A stretch of DNA of 54,917 nt, from positions 1-54,917 of the forward strand of contig DASXAQ010000010.1 of the NCBI GenBank assembly GCA_036406615.1, written 5' to 3'. The position numbers and the translations under genes are program-made. Below the pieces are notes generated by a model. That model was not told where the DNA came from. It saw only the letters and a list, made by a program, of their open reading frames with translations, and ran no database searches. Source of the stretch: DASXAQ01 sp036406615. GTDB taxonomy: Bacteria > Actinomycetota > UBA4738. Below, piece by piece: positions 1 to 7,639 of the stretch; position 1 is the first letter of the stretch, and each line of letters begins with the position of its first letter.

Positions 1-117
1 GATGCGATCGACACCGACGCGGGGACGGCCACGTTGGCGGTGTGGGCCGCGGTCGAGCGAGACGGCAAACGTCTGATGGCCATCAAGAACGGCCGGGCCG
101 AGGTTCACCTGTCCTGA
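1..117 (+). CDS. C-terminal fragment of a protein, possibly MaoC/hotdog-fold
   Basis: The reading frame is open from the first base and stops with TGA at 115-117, giving 38 residues of an otherwise missing gene. The tail (a VWAAVERDG stretch followed by a short strand ending VHLS) resembles the last beta-strands of MaoC-like acyl-CoA hydratases or hotdog thioesterases, which often end with a strand, a D/N-x-G turn and a final strand. That would suit the acyl-CoA genes further right, but the assignment rests on a short tail only. Confidence 0.45.
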   Translation, partial: DAIDTDAGTATLAVWAAVERDGKRLMAIKNGRAEVHLS

Positions 118-169
118 TCCGGATGGCCGGTCTGCGCGCGACGCGACCGGGGCTCGATCGGGGAGGTGC

Positions 170-943
170 CTAGTCGTCCTCGGCGCGGGGGGGCCGGACC
201 CAGAACCAGTCGCCGTTGCCGTCGATGCCGTCGGGGATCTGGTCGAACGCCCGCGGTGGCAACACTCCACCGCCGGAGGACGTGGGCGGCCCGGACGCCG
301 GGGTGTCGCCGCCCCATGCGCCGTCGGACCACTCGTCGGAGGTCAGGCGCGGCTGGTCGCCGTCGTCTTCGGAGCCGAGCGGGTCTGCCAGGGCCGCCTC
401 CACGTCCACGACCAGGGCGTCGTGCTCGTCGGTGGCGGCGCTCGTCTCGCGGCGGCGCACGGCGCGTTGCAATAGGCGCTCGTTCGACGCGCTGACGACC
501 AACGGCAGGCCGCGCACGGCATCGGCCAGCCGCTCGAGCGATGCCGCCAGTGGGACGAGGGCGCGCTCGACGATCCCCTCCACCTCCTGGCGCGTGACGG
601 CATCCTCGGCGGCGCCGAGCGACCGCACGCCCGCGGCCAGCTCCGCATGCGAACGCCTCAGCGTTTCGGCCAGCACCCGCATCCCGTGGTCCAGTTCCGA
701 CAGGCGGCGCTCGATCGCGTCGGCGCGCGCCTGCGGCAGCCCCGCGACGGCGGGGGGGAGCGCCTCCGGCCCCGGGGCCGTCGCGGGATCCGGCCGGACG
801 GGTGGCTCGGGTCGCTCGGCCAGGTCAGTGGCGGTCGCGATTCGCGCAGGGGCGGCGGGTTCGTGCTCGGGCTCGCCGACGATCACGCGCAAGATGCGGG
901 TCAGGCGGCGGGCCGGAGGGGCGAAGGGGTCGATTCGCTGCAT
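170..943 (-). CDS. Hypothetical Ala/Arg-rich coiled-coil protein
   Basis: 257 residues from the ATG at 943, which has GGGAG upstream; the frame is open further upstream but that part lacks a ribosome site. No family is recognised. The N-terminus is basic and proline-rich (PFAPPARR), residues of about 70-165 are heptad-like and Leu/Ala/Arg/Glu-rich, suggesting a coiled coil, and the C-terminal third is acidic, Gly/Ser/Pro-rich and ends in a short aromatic motif (GDWFWVRPP) that may be a docking element. No signal peptide or membrane segment is seen. It is transcribed divergently from the FAD oxidase at 1065. Coding is likely from the start signal and composition; the function is unknown. Confidence 0.6.
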   Translation of the reverse strand: MQRIDPFAPPARRLTRILRVIVGEPEHEPAAPARIATATDLAERPEPPVRPDPATAPGPEALPPAVAGLPQARADAIERRLSELDHGMRVLAETLRRSHAELAAGVRSLGAAEDAVTRQEVEGIVERALVPLAASLERLADAVRGLPLVVSASNERLLQRAVRRRETSAATDEHDALVVDVEAALADPLGSEDDGDQPRLTSDEWSDGAWGGDTPASGPPTSSGGGVLPPRAFDQIPDGIDGNGDWFWVRPPRAEDD

Positions 944-1064
944 GGGGAAGGCTCCCTGGTCCGGGGTCGATGCGGAGACGACTCGGGGCGAAGTGTAGGC
1001 GAGGCGCGGGGCCGAATCACGCATTTCCGTAGGATCGCCGGGCAGGCGAGGCGAGGAGGTCCCC

Positions 1065-2537
1065 GTGCGGGAGCCGGTGGGCTTTCCTGGGCCCCTCGCG
1101 GCCTGGCAGGATGGGCGCGTGGACGGCGTCCGGCCGGGAGGCAGGCGGAGCTACTGGCTCCGGGAGGCGCTGGCCGACGACCCCGGCGAGCCGTGTCCGC
1201 CGCTGGCCGGGGGAACCGAGGCCGACGTCCTGGTGCTGGGAGGCGGCTTCACCGGCATGTGGACGGCCTACTTCGTCACCGAGCGCGAGCCGGAGGCGCG
1301 AGTGGTCGTCCTCGAGCAGGACATCTGCGGCGGCGGGCCCAGCGGGCGCAACGGCGGCTTCGTCACCAGTTGGTGGGACGAACTCCCCGACCTCGTTTCG
1401 GCGCACGGCGACGCGGGCGCCCTGGCCGTCTGTCGGGCCGGGGACGACACCGTGCGCTCCATCGGGGAGTGGTGCGCACGCCACGGCGTCGACGCCTGGT
1501 TCACGCCGGCGGGCTACCTGGCGGTCGCGTCCTCGCCCGCGCAGGAGGGCGCCTGGCTGCAGTCCACCGCGGACGCCGCGCGCCTGGGTGTGGCCGGCGC
1601 CTGGACGCCGCTGACGGCCGACGAGGTCCACGCCAGGTGCGCGTCGCCCGCGTTCGGTGGCGGCGCGTTCAGTCCTGGCGGCGCGATCGTGCAGCCGGCG
1701 CGACTCGCCCGGGGGCTGCGGCGCGTGCTGCTGGAGCGGGGCGTTCGCATCTACGAAGGCACGCCCGTGCGACGGTTCCGGGCGGGGCCGCCCGCCGAGG
1801 CGGAGACGCCCGGGGGGATCGTTCGCTCACCGCGGGCCGTGATCGCCACCGGAGCCTGGACGGGCGGGTGGCCGGCGTTCCGGCGCTCCCTCGTGACGTT
1901 CACCTCCTACATCGTGCTGACGGCACCGGCGCCGGAGCGGCTCGCTGAGATCGGTTGGACCGCAGGGGAAGGCATCGCCGACGTTCGGTTCTCGCTCCAC
2001 TACTTCCGAACGACCCCCGACGGTCGCATCGCGTTCGGCGGCGGGGGCGGGCGCGTGGCCGACGCCGCAGCGGTCGGGCCGCGGTTCACCGAGGACGCGG
2101 AATCGGCCGATCGCGCGGCGGCGGGGCTTCGACGGCTGTTCCCGAACTTCGACAGCGTGCCCATCGAGGACGCGTGGGGCGGTCCGATCGACGTGTCACC
2201 GACGCACCGTCCGTTCTTCGGCACGCTTCCCTCCGGGAACGCGCACTACGGGCTCGGCTACACGGGCAACGGCGTCGGCCCGTGTCACCTTGGCGGGCGC
2301 ATCCTGTCGGCGCTGACGCTCGGGATCGAGGACGACACCACCGCGCTGCCGTTCGTCCGTCCCGAGCCGCGTCGATTCCCGCCCGAGCCGATCCGCACGA
2401 TCGGGGCCCACGTGGCCCGCGAGGCGCTCGTGCGCGCGGACGCGGCGGCGGACGCCGGCCGTTCGCTCGGCCGCGCGATGGGGTTCGCGGCCTCGCTGCC
2501 GCGGCGGTTCGGGTACCCCATCGGCCCCGAGCCGTAG
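1065..2537 (+). CDS. FAD-dependent amine oxidoreductase (DAO family, PuuB-like)
   Basis: 490 residues. GTG start at 1065 with the ribosome site GAGGAGGT four bases upstream. An N-terminal segment of about 52 residues precedes the dinucleotide-binding motif GGGFTG (59-64); the family signature GPSGRNGGF follows at 91-99, as in gamma-glutamylputrescine oxidase and glycine-oxidase-like DAO proteins, where it lines the FAD site. The C-terminal part has the GYTGNGVG motif and the usual GGP-IDVSP-HRPF region. Such enzymes oxidise the C-N bond of an amine to an imine or aldehyde with H2O2 release. The PuuD-like hydrolase, PotABCD importer and aldehyde dehydrogenase nearby favour a polyamine-type substrate; the exact substrate is inferred. 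Confidence 0.85.
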   Translation: MREPVGFPGPLAAWQDGRVDGVRPGGRRSYWLREALADDPGEPCPPLAGGTEADVLVLGGGFTGMWTAYFVTEREPEARVVVLEQDICGGGPSGRNGGFVTSWWDELPDLVSAHGDAGALAVCRAGDDTVRSIGEWCARHGVDAWFTPAGYLAVASSPAQEGAWLQSTADAARLGVAGAWTPLTADEVHARCASPAFGGGAFSPGGAIVQPARLARGLRRVLLERGVRIYEGTPVRRFRAGPPAEAETPGGIVRSPRAVIATGAWTGGWPAFRRSLVTFTSYIVLTAPAPERLAEIGWTAGEGIADVRFSLHYFRTTPDGRIAFGGGGGRVADAAAVGPRFTEDAESADRAAAGLRRLFPNFDSVPIEDAWGGPIDVSPTHRPFFGTLPSGNAHYGLGYTGNGVGPCHLGGRILSALTLGIEDDTTALPFVRPEPRRFPPEPIRTIGAHVAREALVRADAAADAGRSLGRAMGFAASLPRRFGYPIGPEP

Positions 2538-2594
2538 CCGCCCCGATGCGACCCTCGCCGATCGCGCGCCGACGGAGCGGCGCGACCTGCGCGG

Positions 2595-2624
2595 TTGTGG
2601 CTCGCCGGGAACGCGGGCTAGGGT
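2595..2624 (+). promoter_or_regulatory. Promoter of a leaderless small gene
   Basis: A -35-like TTGTGG (2595-2600), an 18-base spacer and a -10-like TAGGGT (2619-2624) end six bases before the ATG at 2631. This spacing predicts that transcription starts at or next to the start codon, a common actinobacterial leaderless arrangement, and explains why no strong ribosome site precedes the small gene. Confidence 0.5.
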
Positions 2625-2630
2625 TGGCCC

Positions 2631-2726
2631 ATGAAGAAGCTGCTGTTGCTGCTCGCGCTCGCTGCGGCCATCGCCGGGATCGTGGTGATGATGCAGCGCC
2701 GCTCGGGCACCGACGAGGAGTTCTAG
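2631..2726 (+). CDS. 31-residue membrane micro-protein (DLW-39-like N-terminus)
   Basis: A very small gene: ATG at 2631, TAG at 2724. The product begins MKKLLLLLALAAA, continues as one hydrophobic helix to about residue 21, then has a short RR-containing, acidic tail ending DEEF. The MKKLLLL start and single helix are like the DLW-39 micro-proteins of actinobacteria, but the tail is shorter and the DLW motif is absent. It has a well-placed leaderless promoter and lies between the PuuB-like gene and a converging operon. It is probably membrane-inserted; its function is unknown. Confidence 0.55.
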   Translation: MKKLLLLLALAAAIAGIVVMMQRRSGTDEEF

Positions 2727-2749
2727 CCGGCCGGAGGCATCGACGGACC

Positions 2750-2776
2750 GGGGAAGCGTCGCGTGACGCTCGCCCC
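2750..2776. terminator. Hairpin between converging genes
   Basis: A perfect 6-bp stem AGCGTC/GACGCT (2755-2760 with 2765-2770, loop GCGT) is extended by GGGG (2750-2753) pairing with CCCC (2773-2776) across a small internal loop. It lies between the small gene ending at 2726 and the converging gene ending at 2783. There is no T-run, so it is a terminator candidate on position and shape only. Confidence 0.4.
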
Positions 2777-2782
2777 GCGCGG

Positions 2783-3271
2783 CTAGGCTCGCGCGCCCCG
2801 GGTCCTGCGCGCGCCGCGCACGCGTAGCCCGCGCTTCGAACGCCTGGCGTCGCGAATGATCACGTGGGCGGCGTTGCGCCCGGGCACGCCCATGACGCCG
2901 CCGCCCGGATGGGTTCCCGACCACCGCGTGATCGCGGCCGCGTCCCGAGCGGTGTCGCCCCACAGCGTCAGGGCCGAACCGTCCGGAAACGGCACGTAGT
3001 AGTCGGGCGAGATGATCGAGACGCGGTACCCGTGACGGGCCAGGGCCAGCTCGCGTTCGACGCGCGGCGGCATCAGGCTCACCACGTAGGAGGCCGAGGA
3101 GACGCGGTAGCCGGGCCACGGCTCCTCCGTGACGGCCGCGCCGCCCAGCACGTCGCGGCGCTCGAGCACCAGCACGTCGAGGCCGGCGCGCGCGAGGTAC
3201 GCCGCGCACGCGAGCCCGTTGTGGCCGCCGCCGACCACGATCGCGTCGCGGACGCGGCCGGGGTCGGGCAT
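2783..3271 (-). pseudogene. CrtI-like FAD oxidoreductase with internal in-frame deletion
   Basis: 162 residues from the ATG at 3271. Residues of about 8-115 match the N-terminus of phytoene-desaturase-like oxidoreductases: the FAD motif VVGGGHNG, then LERRDVLGGAA and YVVSLMPP. The protein then jumps straight to the C-terminal family motif SGTHPGGGVMG and a basic tail. The intact relative at 11000-12643 needs about 350-380 residues between these two blocks, including the whole substrate domain. The frame is preserved across the join, so this is either a real deletion remnant or an assembly deletion. It follows the C26 hydrolase on the same strand with an 8-base gap. It is unlikely to be an active oxidoreductase. 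Confidence 0.75.
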
Positions 3272-3279
3272 CGAACCGG

Positions 3280-4002
3280 CTACCGGACGGACGCCCGGCG
3301 GGCGAGCGCGTCGAACAGCCCCTGCTGCCCCGGATCGGTCGGGGCCGTGATCTCCGGGTGCCAGACGACCGCGACCATGAGCCCGCCCGCGCCCTCGAGC
3401 GCCTCGATCTGGCCGTCGTCGGCCCATCCGGTCGGCCGCAGCCCTTCGCCAACCCGGTCGATCCCCTGGTGGTGGTGCGACGTGCACGACAACCGATCGG
3501 CGCCGGTTGCGGCGGCCACGGCGCTGCCCGGTTCCAGCCGGACGTCGTGCGCCACCGGTCCGTGGTCCATCGGGCTGCCGTGCGCAACGACCCCCGGCAG
3601 GTCGGGCAGGTGCTGCATCAGCGTCCCGCCGAGCGCCACATTGGCCACCTGCGCGCCGCGGCAGATCGCCAGCGTCGGCACCCCGCGTTCGGCCGCGGCC
3701 ACGACCAGGTCGATCTCCAGCCGGTCGCGGTCCGGCTCCACGCCGTACGTGGGGGCGGCGGGGTCGCCGCCGTAGCGGGCGGGATCGACGTCCCCGCCGC
3801 CGACCAGCAGCAGCCCGTCGATCCCGTCCAGCACCTCCTTCGCATCCTCCGGACCGGGCGGGACGAGCACCGGGCGAGCGCCCGAGCGGCGCAGCGCGTC
3901 CACGTACGGACCGGGGACGCCGAACCCGTCCTGCGCGGCCCAGCGCGGGACCTGTTCGGCTGCGAGGTGGTAGGTCGGGACCGCGATGCGCGGCGCGGTC
4001 AT
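3280..4002 (-). CDS. Class I glutamine-amidotransferase-type hydrolase (peptidase C26, PuuD-like)
   Basis: 240 residues, ATG at 4002. The nucleophile elbow ICRGAQ places the catalytic Cys at 114, and VVWHPE supplies His215 and Glu217. GGGDVDPARY (68-77) and SHHHQ (175-179) are hallmarks of the gamma-glutamyl-GABA hydrolase branch. In the Puu pathway this enzyme releases GABA from gamma-glutamyl-GABA; related proteins cleave other gamma-glutamyl amides. It lies 10 bases after the aminotransferase at 4013 in the same operon. With a PuuB-like oxidase and PotABCD importer nearby, a role late in polyamine degradation is the best inference. No PuuA-like glutamylputrescine synthetase is seen in the window. 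Confidence 0.88.
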   Translation of the reverse strand: MTAPRIAVPTYHLAAEQVPRWAAQDGFGVPGPYVDALRRSGARPVLVPPGPEDAKEVLDGIDGLLLVGGGDVDPARYGGDPAAPTYGVEPDRDRLEIDLVVAAAERGVPTLAICRGAQVANVALGGTLMQHLPDLPGVVAHGSPMDHGPVAHDVRLEPGSAVAAATGADRLSCTSHHHQGIDRVGEGLRPTGWADDGQIEALEGAGGLMVAVVWHPEITAPTDPGQQGLFDALARRASVR

Positions 4003-4012
4003 GGCCGGGTGC

Positions 4013-5359
4013 TCATCGTGGCGCGATCGCCCGCAGCGAAGCGTCGGCCGCGTCCACGATCGCGTCGACGTCGGACTCGGTGTGCGCCGCCGACAGGAAC
4101 AGATGCTCGAAGCCGTCCGGATGCACGAACACGCCGCGCGAGATCATCTCGTGCGCGAACCGCGAGAACAACGCCTGATCCGTCCCCGCCGCCTCGCGGT
4201 AGGTGCGAACGCGGGCCAGGTCCGTGAAGTAGATCTGCAGCATCGAGCCGCGGCCTTGCACCAGGGCCGGCGCGCCCGCGAGGTCGACGGCCCCGCGCAG
4301 TCCCTCGATCAGGCGCCTGCCCAGGGCGTCGAGGCGTGCATAGACCGCGCCACCGTCCGCGTCCAGTTCGGCGAGCGTCGCGTTCGACGCGGCCAGCGCG
4401 AGGGGAGCGGCGTTGTACGTGCCGGCGTGACGCACGCGCCCCTGCTCCAGGACCGACATGACCTCGCGCCGCCCGGCGAACGCGCCGATGGGCGCGCCGT
4501 TGGCCATCGCCTTCGCGAACGTCGACAGGTCCGGCGACAGGCCGAATGCCTCCTGCGCGCCGCCGCGCCCCAGCCGGAAGCCGGTGATGACCTCATCCAG
4601 GATGAACAGGACGTCGTGTTCGCGACACAGCCGCTGCAGGCCCTGCAGGTAGCCGTCGTCCGGCGGGATGAACCCCTGATTCGCCATGATCGGCTCGGTG
4701 ATCACGGCCGCCAGCTCGTGGGCGTGCCGGCGGATGACGCGCTCGAGCGCGTCAAGGTCGTTCCAGACCGTCACGATCGTGTTCGCCAGGCTCTCGGGCG
4801 GGATCCCCGAGCCGACCGGGAGCCGGACCGGATCCGCTTCGGTCCCGGCGACGCGCGGCGGCGTGGACACCGACACCAGCACCTGGTCGTGACTGCCGTG
4901 ATAGTGGCCTTCGAACTTCAGGATCTTCGGCTTGCCGGTGAAGCCGCGCGCCACGCGGATCGCGTGCATGGTGGCCTCGGTGCCCGAGGGAACGAACCGC
5001 ACCAGGTCGGCGGACGGGACCATGCGCGTGACCCGCTCGGCCACCTCGACCTCCAGCGGCGTGCAGGCCCCGTACAGCATGCCCTGCGCCGCCTGCGTCG
5101 CCACGGCGCCGGCGACGGCGGGGTGGCCGTGCCCGAGGATGACCGGGCCGAACCCCATGAGCGCGTCGACGTACCGGTTGCCGTCCACGTCCTCCAGGTA
5201 CGCGCCCTGGGCGCGTCGGACGTAGAACGGGTACGGATCGAACGCGCCCGTGCCGCGGACCGGCGAGGTCACGCCGTCCGGGAGCACGTTGTGAGCCCGG
5301 TCGAACCACACCTTGGATTCGGGCAGGCGCTTCTCCCACGCCATCGCGTTCGGGTTCAT
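4013..5359 (-). CDS. Class III PLP aminotransferase, glutamate-1-semialdehyde aminomutase-like
   Basis: 448 residues, ATG at 5359. It is a fold-type I PLP enzyme: SGTEAT (125-130) binds phosphate, Asp255 in LFILDEV contacts the pyridine nitrogen, and Lys283 in TFAKAMANG is the Schiff-base lysine. The overall pattern (GHYHGSHDQ, DEVITGFR) resembles HemL, but the catabolic neighbourhood argues against a haem role: regulator, C26 hydrolase and oxidoreductase remnant. It probably transaminates an omega-amino acid or amine. A second class III aminotransferase lies at 19299-20678. It follows the truncated IclR gene after 34 bases, probably in the same transcript. Confidence 0.85.
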   Translation of the reverse strand: MNPNAMAWEKRLPESKVWFDRAHNVLPDGVTSPVRGTGAFDPYPFYVRRAQGAYLEDVDGNRYVDALMGFGPVILGHGHPAVAGAVATQAAQGMLYGACTPLEVEVAERVTRMVPSADLVRFVPSGTEATMHAIRVARGFTGKPKILKFEGHYHGSHDQVLVSVSTPPRVAGTEADPVRLPVGSGIPPESLANTIVTVWNDLDALERVIRRHAHELAAVITEPIMANQGFIPPDDGYLQGLQRLCREHDVLFILDEVITGFRLGRGGAQEAFGLSPDLSTFAKAMANGAPIGAFAGRREVMSVLEQGRVRHAGTYNAAPLALAASNATLAELDADGGAVYARLDALGRRLIEGLRGAVDLAGAPALVQGRGSMLQIYFTDLARVRTYREAAGTDQALFSRFAHEMISRGVFVHPDGFEHLFLSAAHTESDVDAIVDAADASLRAIAPR

Positions 5360-5393
5360 CGCGAACCCATCCTCGGCGATCGTGGCTCGTGCG

Positions 5394-5768
5394 TCACACG
5401 TCCCGGCCGGCGGGCGACGCCGCGACGGCCGCGGGAGCAGGGGGCCCGGGCGACGGGCCGCTGTCGGCGGCCATGCCGTGGCCGGCCTCGGCGGCGACCC
5501 GGGCGCGCTCGCCGAGCTCGAGCGCGGCCGGCCCCAGATGGAACCGCTTCGTCGCCTCGTCGCGCGCGACGAACCGGTGGCGGCGAAGCGTCACCAGGAT
5601 GCGGTGCGCGGTCGGGATCGGAAGCCCGGTCGCGCGCGCGACCTCGGTGGTCGTCCACTCCGGGCGCTCGACCGTGAACAGGTCGAGGACGGCGAACGTC
5701 CGGTCGAGGACTTGGAGCGCGGATGCCTCGCCCGCGGGCCGTGCGCCAGCGGGCTCAGCGCGAGACAC
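5394..5768 (-). pseudogene. IclR-family regulator reduced to its DNA-binding domain
   Basis: 124 residues from a GTG at 5768; the next in-frame codons upstream include a stop, so no earlier start exists. Residues of about 17-78 form the IclR winged helix: VLDRTFAVLDLF, then TEVARATGLPIPTAHRIL as the helix-turn-helix, then the wing ending RFHLGPAALELG. IclR proteins normally continue with a GAF-like effector domain to about 250 residues. Here the sequence turns into a Pro/Ala-rich tail and stops. It may bind DNA without responding to a ligand, or be a relic. It heads the operon with the aminotransferase and C26 hydrolase. Confidence 0.7.
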
Positions 5769-5891
5769 GAGTCATCGTTCGTCGGATCATGCGGGCGGCT
5801 GCTCCGTCGAGACGAGCTGAGGCGCGCATGGTAGCACGCGCCCCGCGCGGAACGGGCGTCGTTGCGCATCGCGGAACGCCGCCGGGGACGA

Positions 5892-6770
5892 TCAGGCCGA
5901 CAGCCCCAGGAGCAACAGGCCGGCGACGACGGCGGCGACGCCGATCAACTGCACCGCGGCCGGGCGTTCGCCGAACAGGATCATGCCGCCGGCGACCGGG
6001 ATCAGCGGGAACACGGCCGTGGCCGCGGCGGCGATCGCGACGAAGCCCAGCTCGCTTCCCCGCGTGTACGAAAACAGCCCGACGACGTCCGCGATGCCGA
6101 TCGCCAGAGCCGCAACGATCGTGATGCCGGCCACCGGGCCGGGCGGCCGGTCCGACACCCACGGCACCCGCCCGCGCGGAAGCGCCAGCAGCACGAGCAA
6201 CGTGGCCAGCGTCGCCGGCCGCGACACGTAGATGGGCGTGAACCACCCGAACCGTTGCGCGTAATAGCCCAGGACGAACGTTCCCACGCCGAAGACCACT
6301 GTCGACAGCAGCGCGTACCCGATCCCCGTCGGCCCCGTCACGCGCGTCGCGCCGGCGCGGCGAAGCAGGCGAGGGTTCGTCGTGGCAAGGGCCACGCCCA
6401 GGATCGTGACGATCACGCCCGCCGCCTCGCCGGCCGACAGCGGCTCGTGCAGCAGGACGACGGCCAGGATCACGGTCACGGCGGCGTACGACGCCGTGAT
6501 CGGCGACACGATCGCCACCGGTCCGCGTTCGAGGCCGCGGAACAGCCCGAAGTACGCGACGGTGCCCACCACGCCGGTCAGCGCGAGCGCGGCGGCCGCC
6601 CAGCCGAGGCCGCCGTGCAGCAGTCCGGCCGGCACCAGGGCCGTCATGAACGCGACGGCGCCGATCTGCGCGATGAGCAGCGCGCGGAAGCTGCCCGTGC
6701 GCCGCGACAGGATCGCGGCGCCGAAGTCCGCAAGGCCCCAGCACAGGGCCGCCCCCAGGCCGTAGATCAT
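5892..6770 (-). CDS. EamA/DMT-family transporter
   Basis: 292 residues, ATG at 6770. The protein is hydrophobic throughout and consists of two EamA repeats of about five helices each, with the typical motif of helix 4/5 of the first repeat (VSPITASYAAVTVILAVVLL) and its counterpart in the second. DMT proteins export amino acids, amines or related metabolites across the inner membrane. It lies 23 bases after the crotonase-fold gene and is probably the last gene of the operon that starts at 12643, so it may export a metabolite of that pathway. The substrate cannot be read from the sequence. Confidence 0.85.
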   Translation of the reverse strand: MIYGLGAALCWGLADFGAAILSRRTGSFRALLIAQIGAVAFMTALVPAGLLHGGLGWAAAALALTGVVGTVAYFGLFRGLERGPVAIVSPITASYAAVTVILAVVLLHEPLSAGEAAGVIVTILGVALATTNPRLLRRAGATRVTGPTGIGYALLSTVVFGVGTFVLGYYAQRFGWFTPIYVSRPATLATLLVLLALPRGRVPWVSDRPPGPVAGITIVAALAIGIADVVGLFSYTRGSELGFVAIAAAATAVFPLIPVAGGMILFGERPAAVQLIGVAAVVAGLLLLGLSA

Positions 6771-6793
6771 GCGAGCGCTCTGCCGCCGCCGCT

Positions 6794-7639
6794 CTACCGA
6801 CCCTGTCCGCGGAACCGCGCGTCGCGCCAGGCGATGGCCGCCTTCAGGCCATGCTCCTCGCGGATCCGGCCGAACTCCTTGCGCTCGGGGACTTCGGCCG
6901 CCTCGATCACCGAGTCCAGGTCCACGTTGGCGGTGAGCGCCTCGCGGAAGCCGGCGACCTCGAGCGACCGGTTGATCGATCGCTTCGTGAGCGACACCGC
7001 CACCGGGTCCAGGATCGCGATCTCGTCGGCCAGCGCCAGCGTCGCCGACGCCAGCTCGTCGCGGGGTACCACGCGGTTCACCAGCCCGATCCGCTTCGCC
7101 TCATCGGCCGGGATGCGGTCCTCGCCGGTCAGCAGCAGCTCCTTGGCCTTGCGGGCCCCGACGAGCCAGGGCATCACCATCGTCACCACGCCCGACCCGA
7201 ACCGGATCTCCGGCTCGCCGAACATCGCGTCGTCGGAGGCGACCGCCAGGTCGCACATCATCATCAGGTCGCACCCGCCCGCCAGGCAGTAGCCGTGCAC
7301 CTGCGCGATGACCGGCTTCGACAGGTCGAAGATCTCCAGCATCCGTGCGGCGTCTCGCGCCAGGGCGGCTCGCCACGCGGCGACGTCCATCGGGCCGTGC
7401 GCCTTCTCGTGCTCGGCCTCCTCCTTCAGGTCGTATCCGGCGCAGAACGCGCGTCCGGCGCCGGCCAGGACGACCACGCGCACGTCCGCGTCCTCGTCCG
7501 CGACCGCCAGCGCGTCGGCCAGCGCGTCCACGAGCTCGCCGGACAGCGCGTTCAGCACGTTCGGACGGTTCAGCGTCAGCGTGCGCACCGGCCCGCGATC
7601 CTCCCGCAGCAGCACCGGCTCGTTCGTGCTCTGGCTCAT
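6794..7639 (-). CDS. Crotonase-superfamily enzyme (enoyl-CoA hydratase/isomerase)
   Basis: 281 residues from the ATG at 7639; this start forms ATGA with the stop of the preceding dehydrogenase and has GAGAGAGG upstream, so it is preferred over the GTG at 7672. The CoA and oxyanion motifs are AGRAFCAGYDL (61-71) and HGYCLAGGCDL (115-125). Canonical hydratases use two glutamates; the first position is Asp124 here (GGCD rather than GGCE) and the second is Glu144 in GEPEI. The swap makes hydration less certain; isomerase, hydrolase or lyase chemistry on an acyl-CoA is possible. Cotranscription with the dehydrogenase and acyl-CoA synthetase suggests a CoA-dependent degradation step. Confidence 0.85.
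   Translation of the reverse strand: MSQSTNEPVLLREDRGPVRTLTLNRPNVLNALSGELVDALADALAVADEDADVRVVVLAGAGRAFCAGYDLKEEAEHEKAHGPMDVAAWRAALARDAARMLEIFDLSKPVIAQVHGYCLAGGCDLMMMCDLAVASDDAMFGEPEIRFGSGVVTMVMPWLVGARKAKELLLTGEDRIPADEAKRIGLVNRVVPRDELASATLALADEIAILDPVAVSLTKRSINRSLEVAGFREALTANVDLDSVIEAAEVPERKEFGRIREEHGLKAAIAWRDARFRGQGR

Noticed and set aside
4013..5359. Calling the aminotransferase HemL (haem biosynthesis)
   Set aside because: The motifs resemble HemL, but the neighbours are catabolic, a second HemL-like paralogue lies nearby, and no other haem gene is present.
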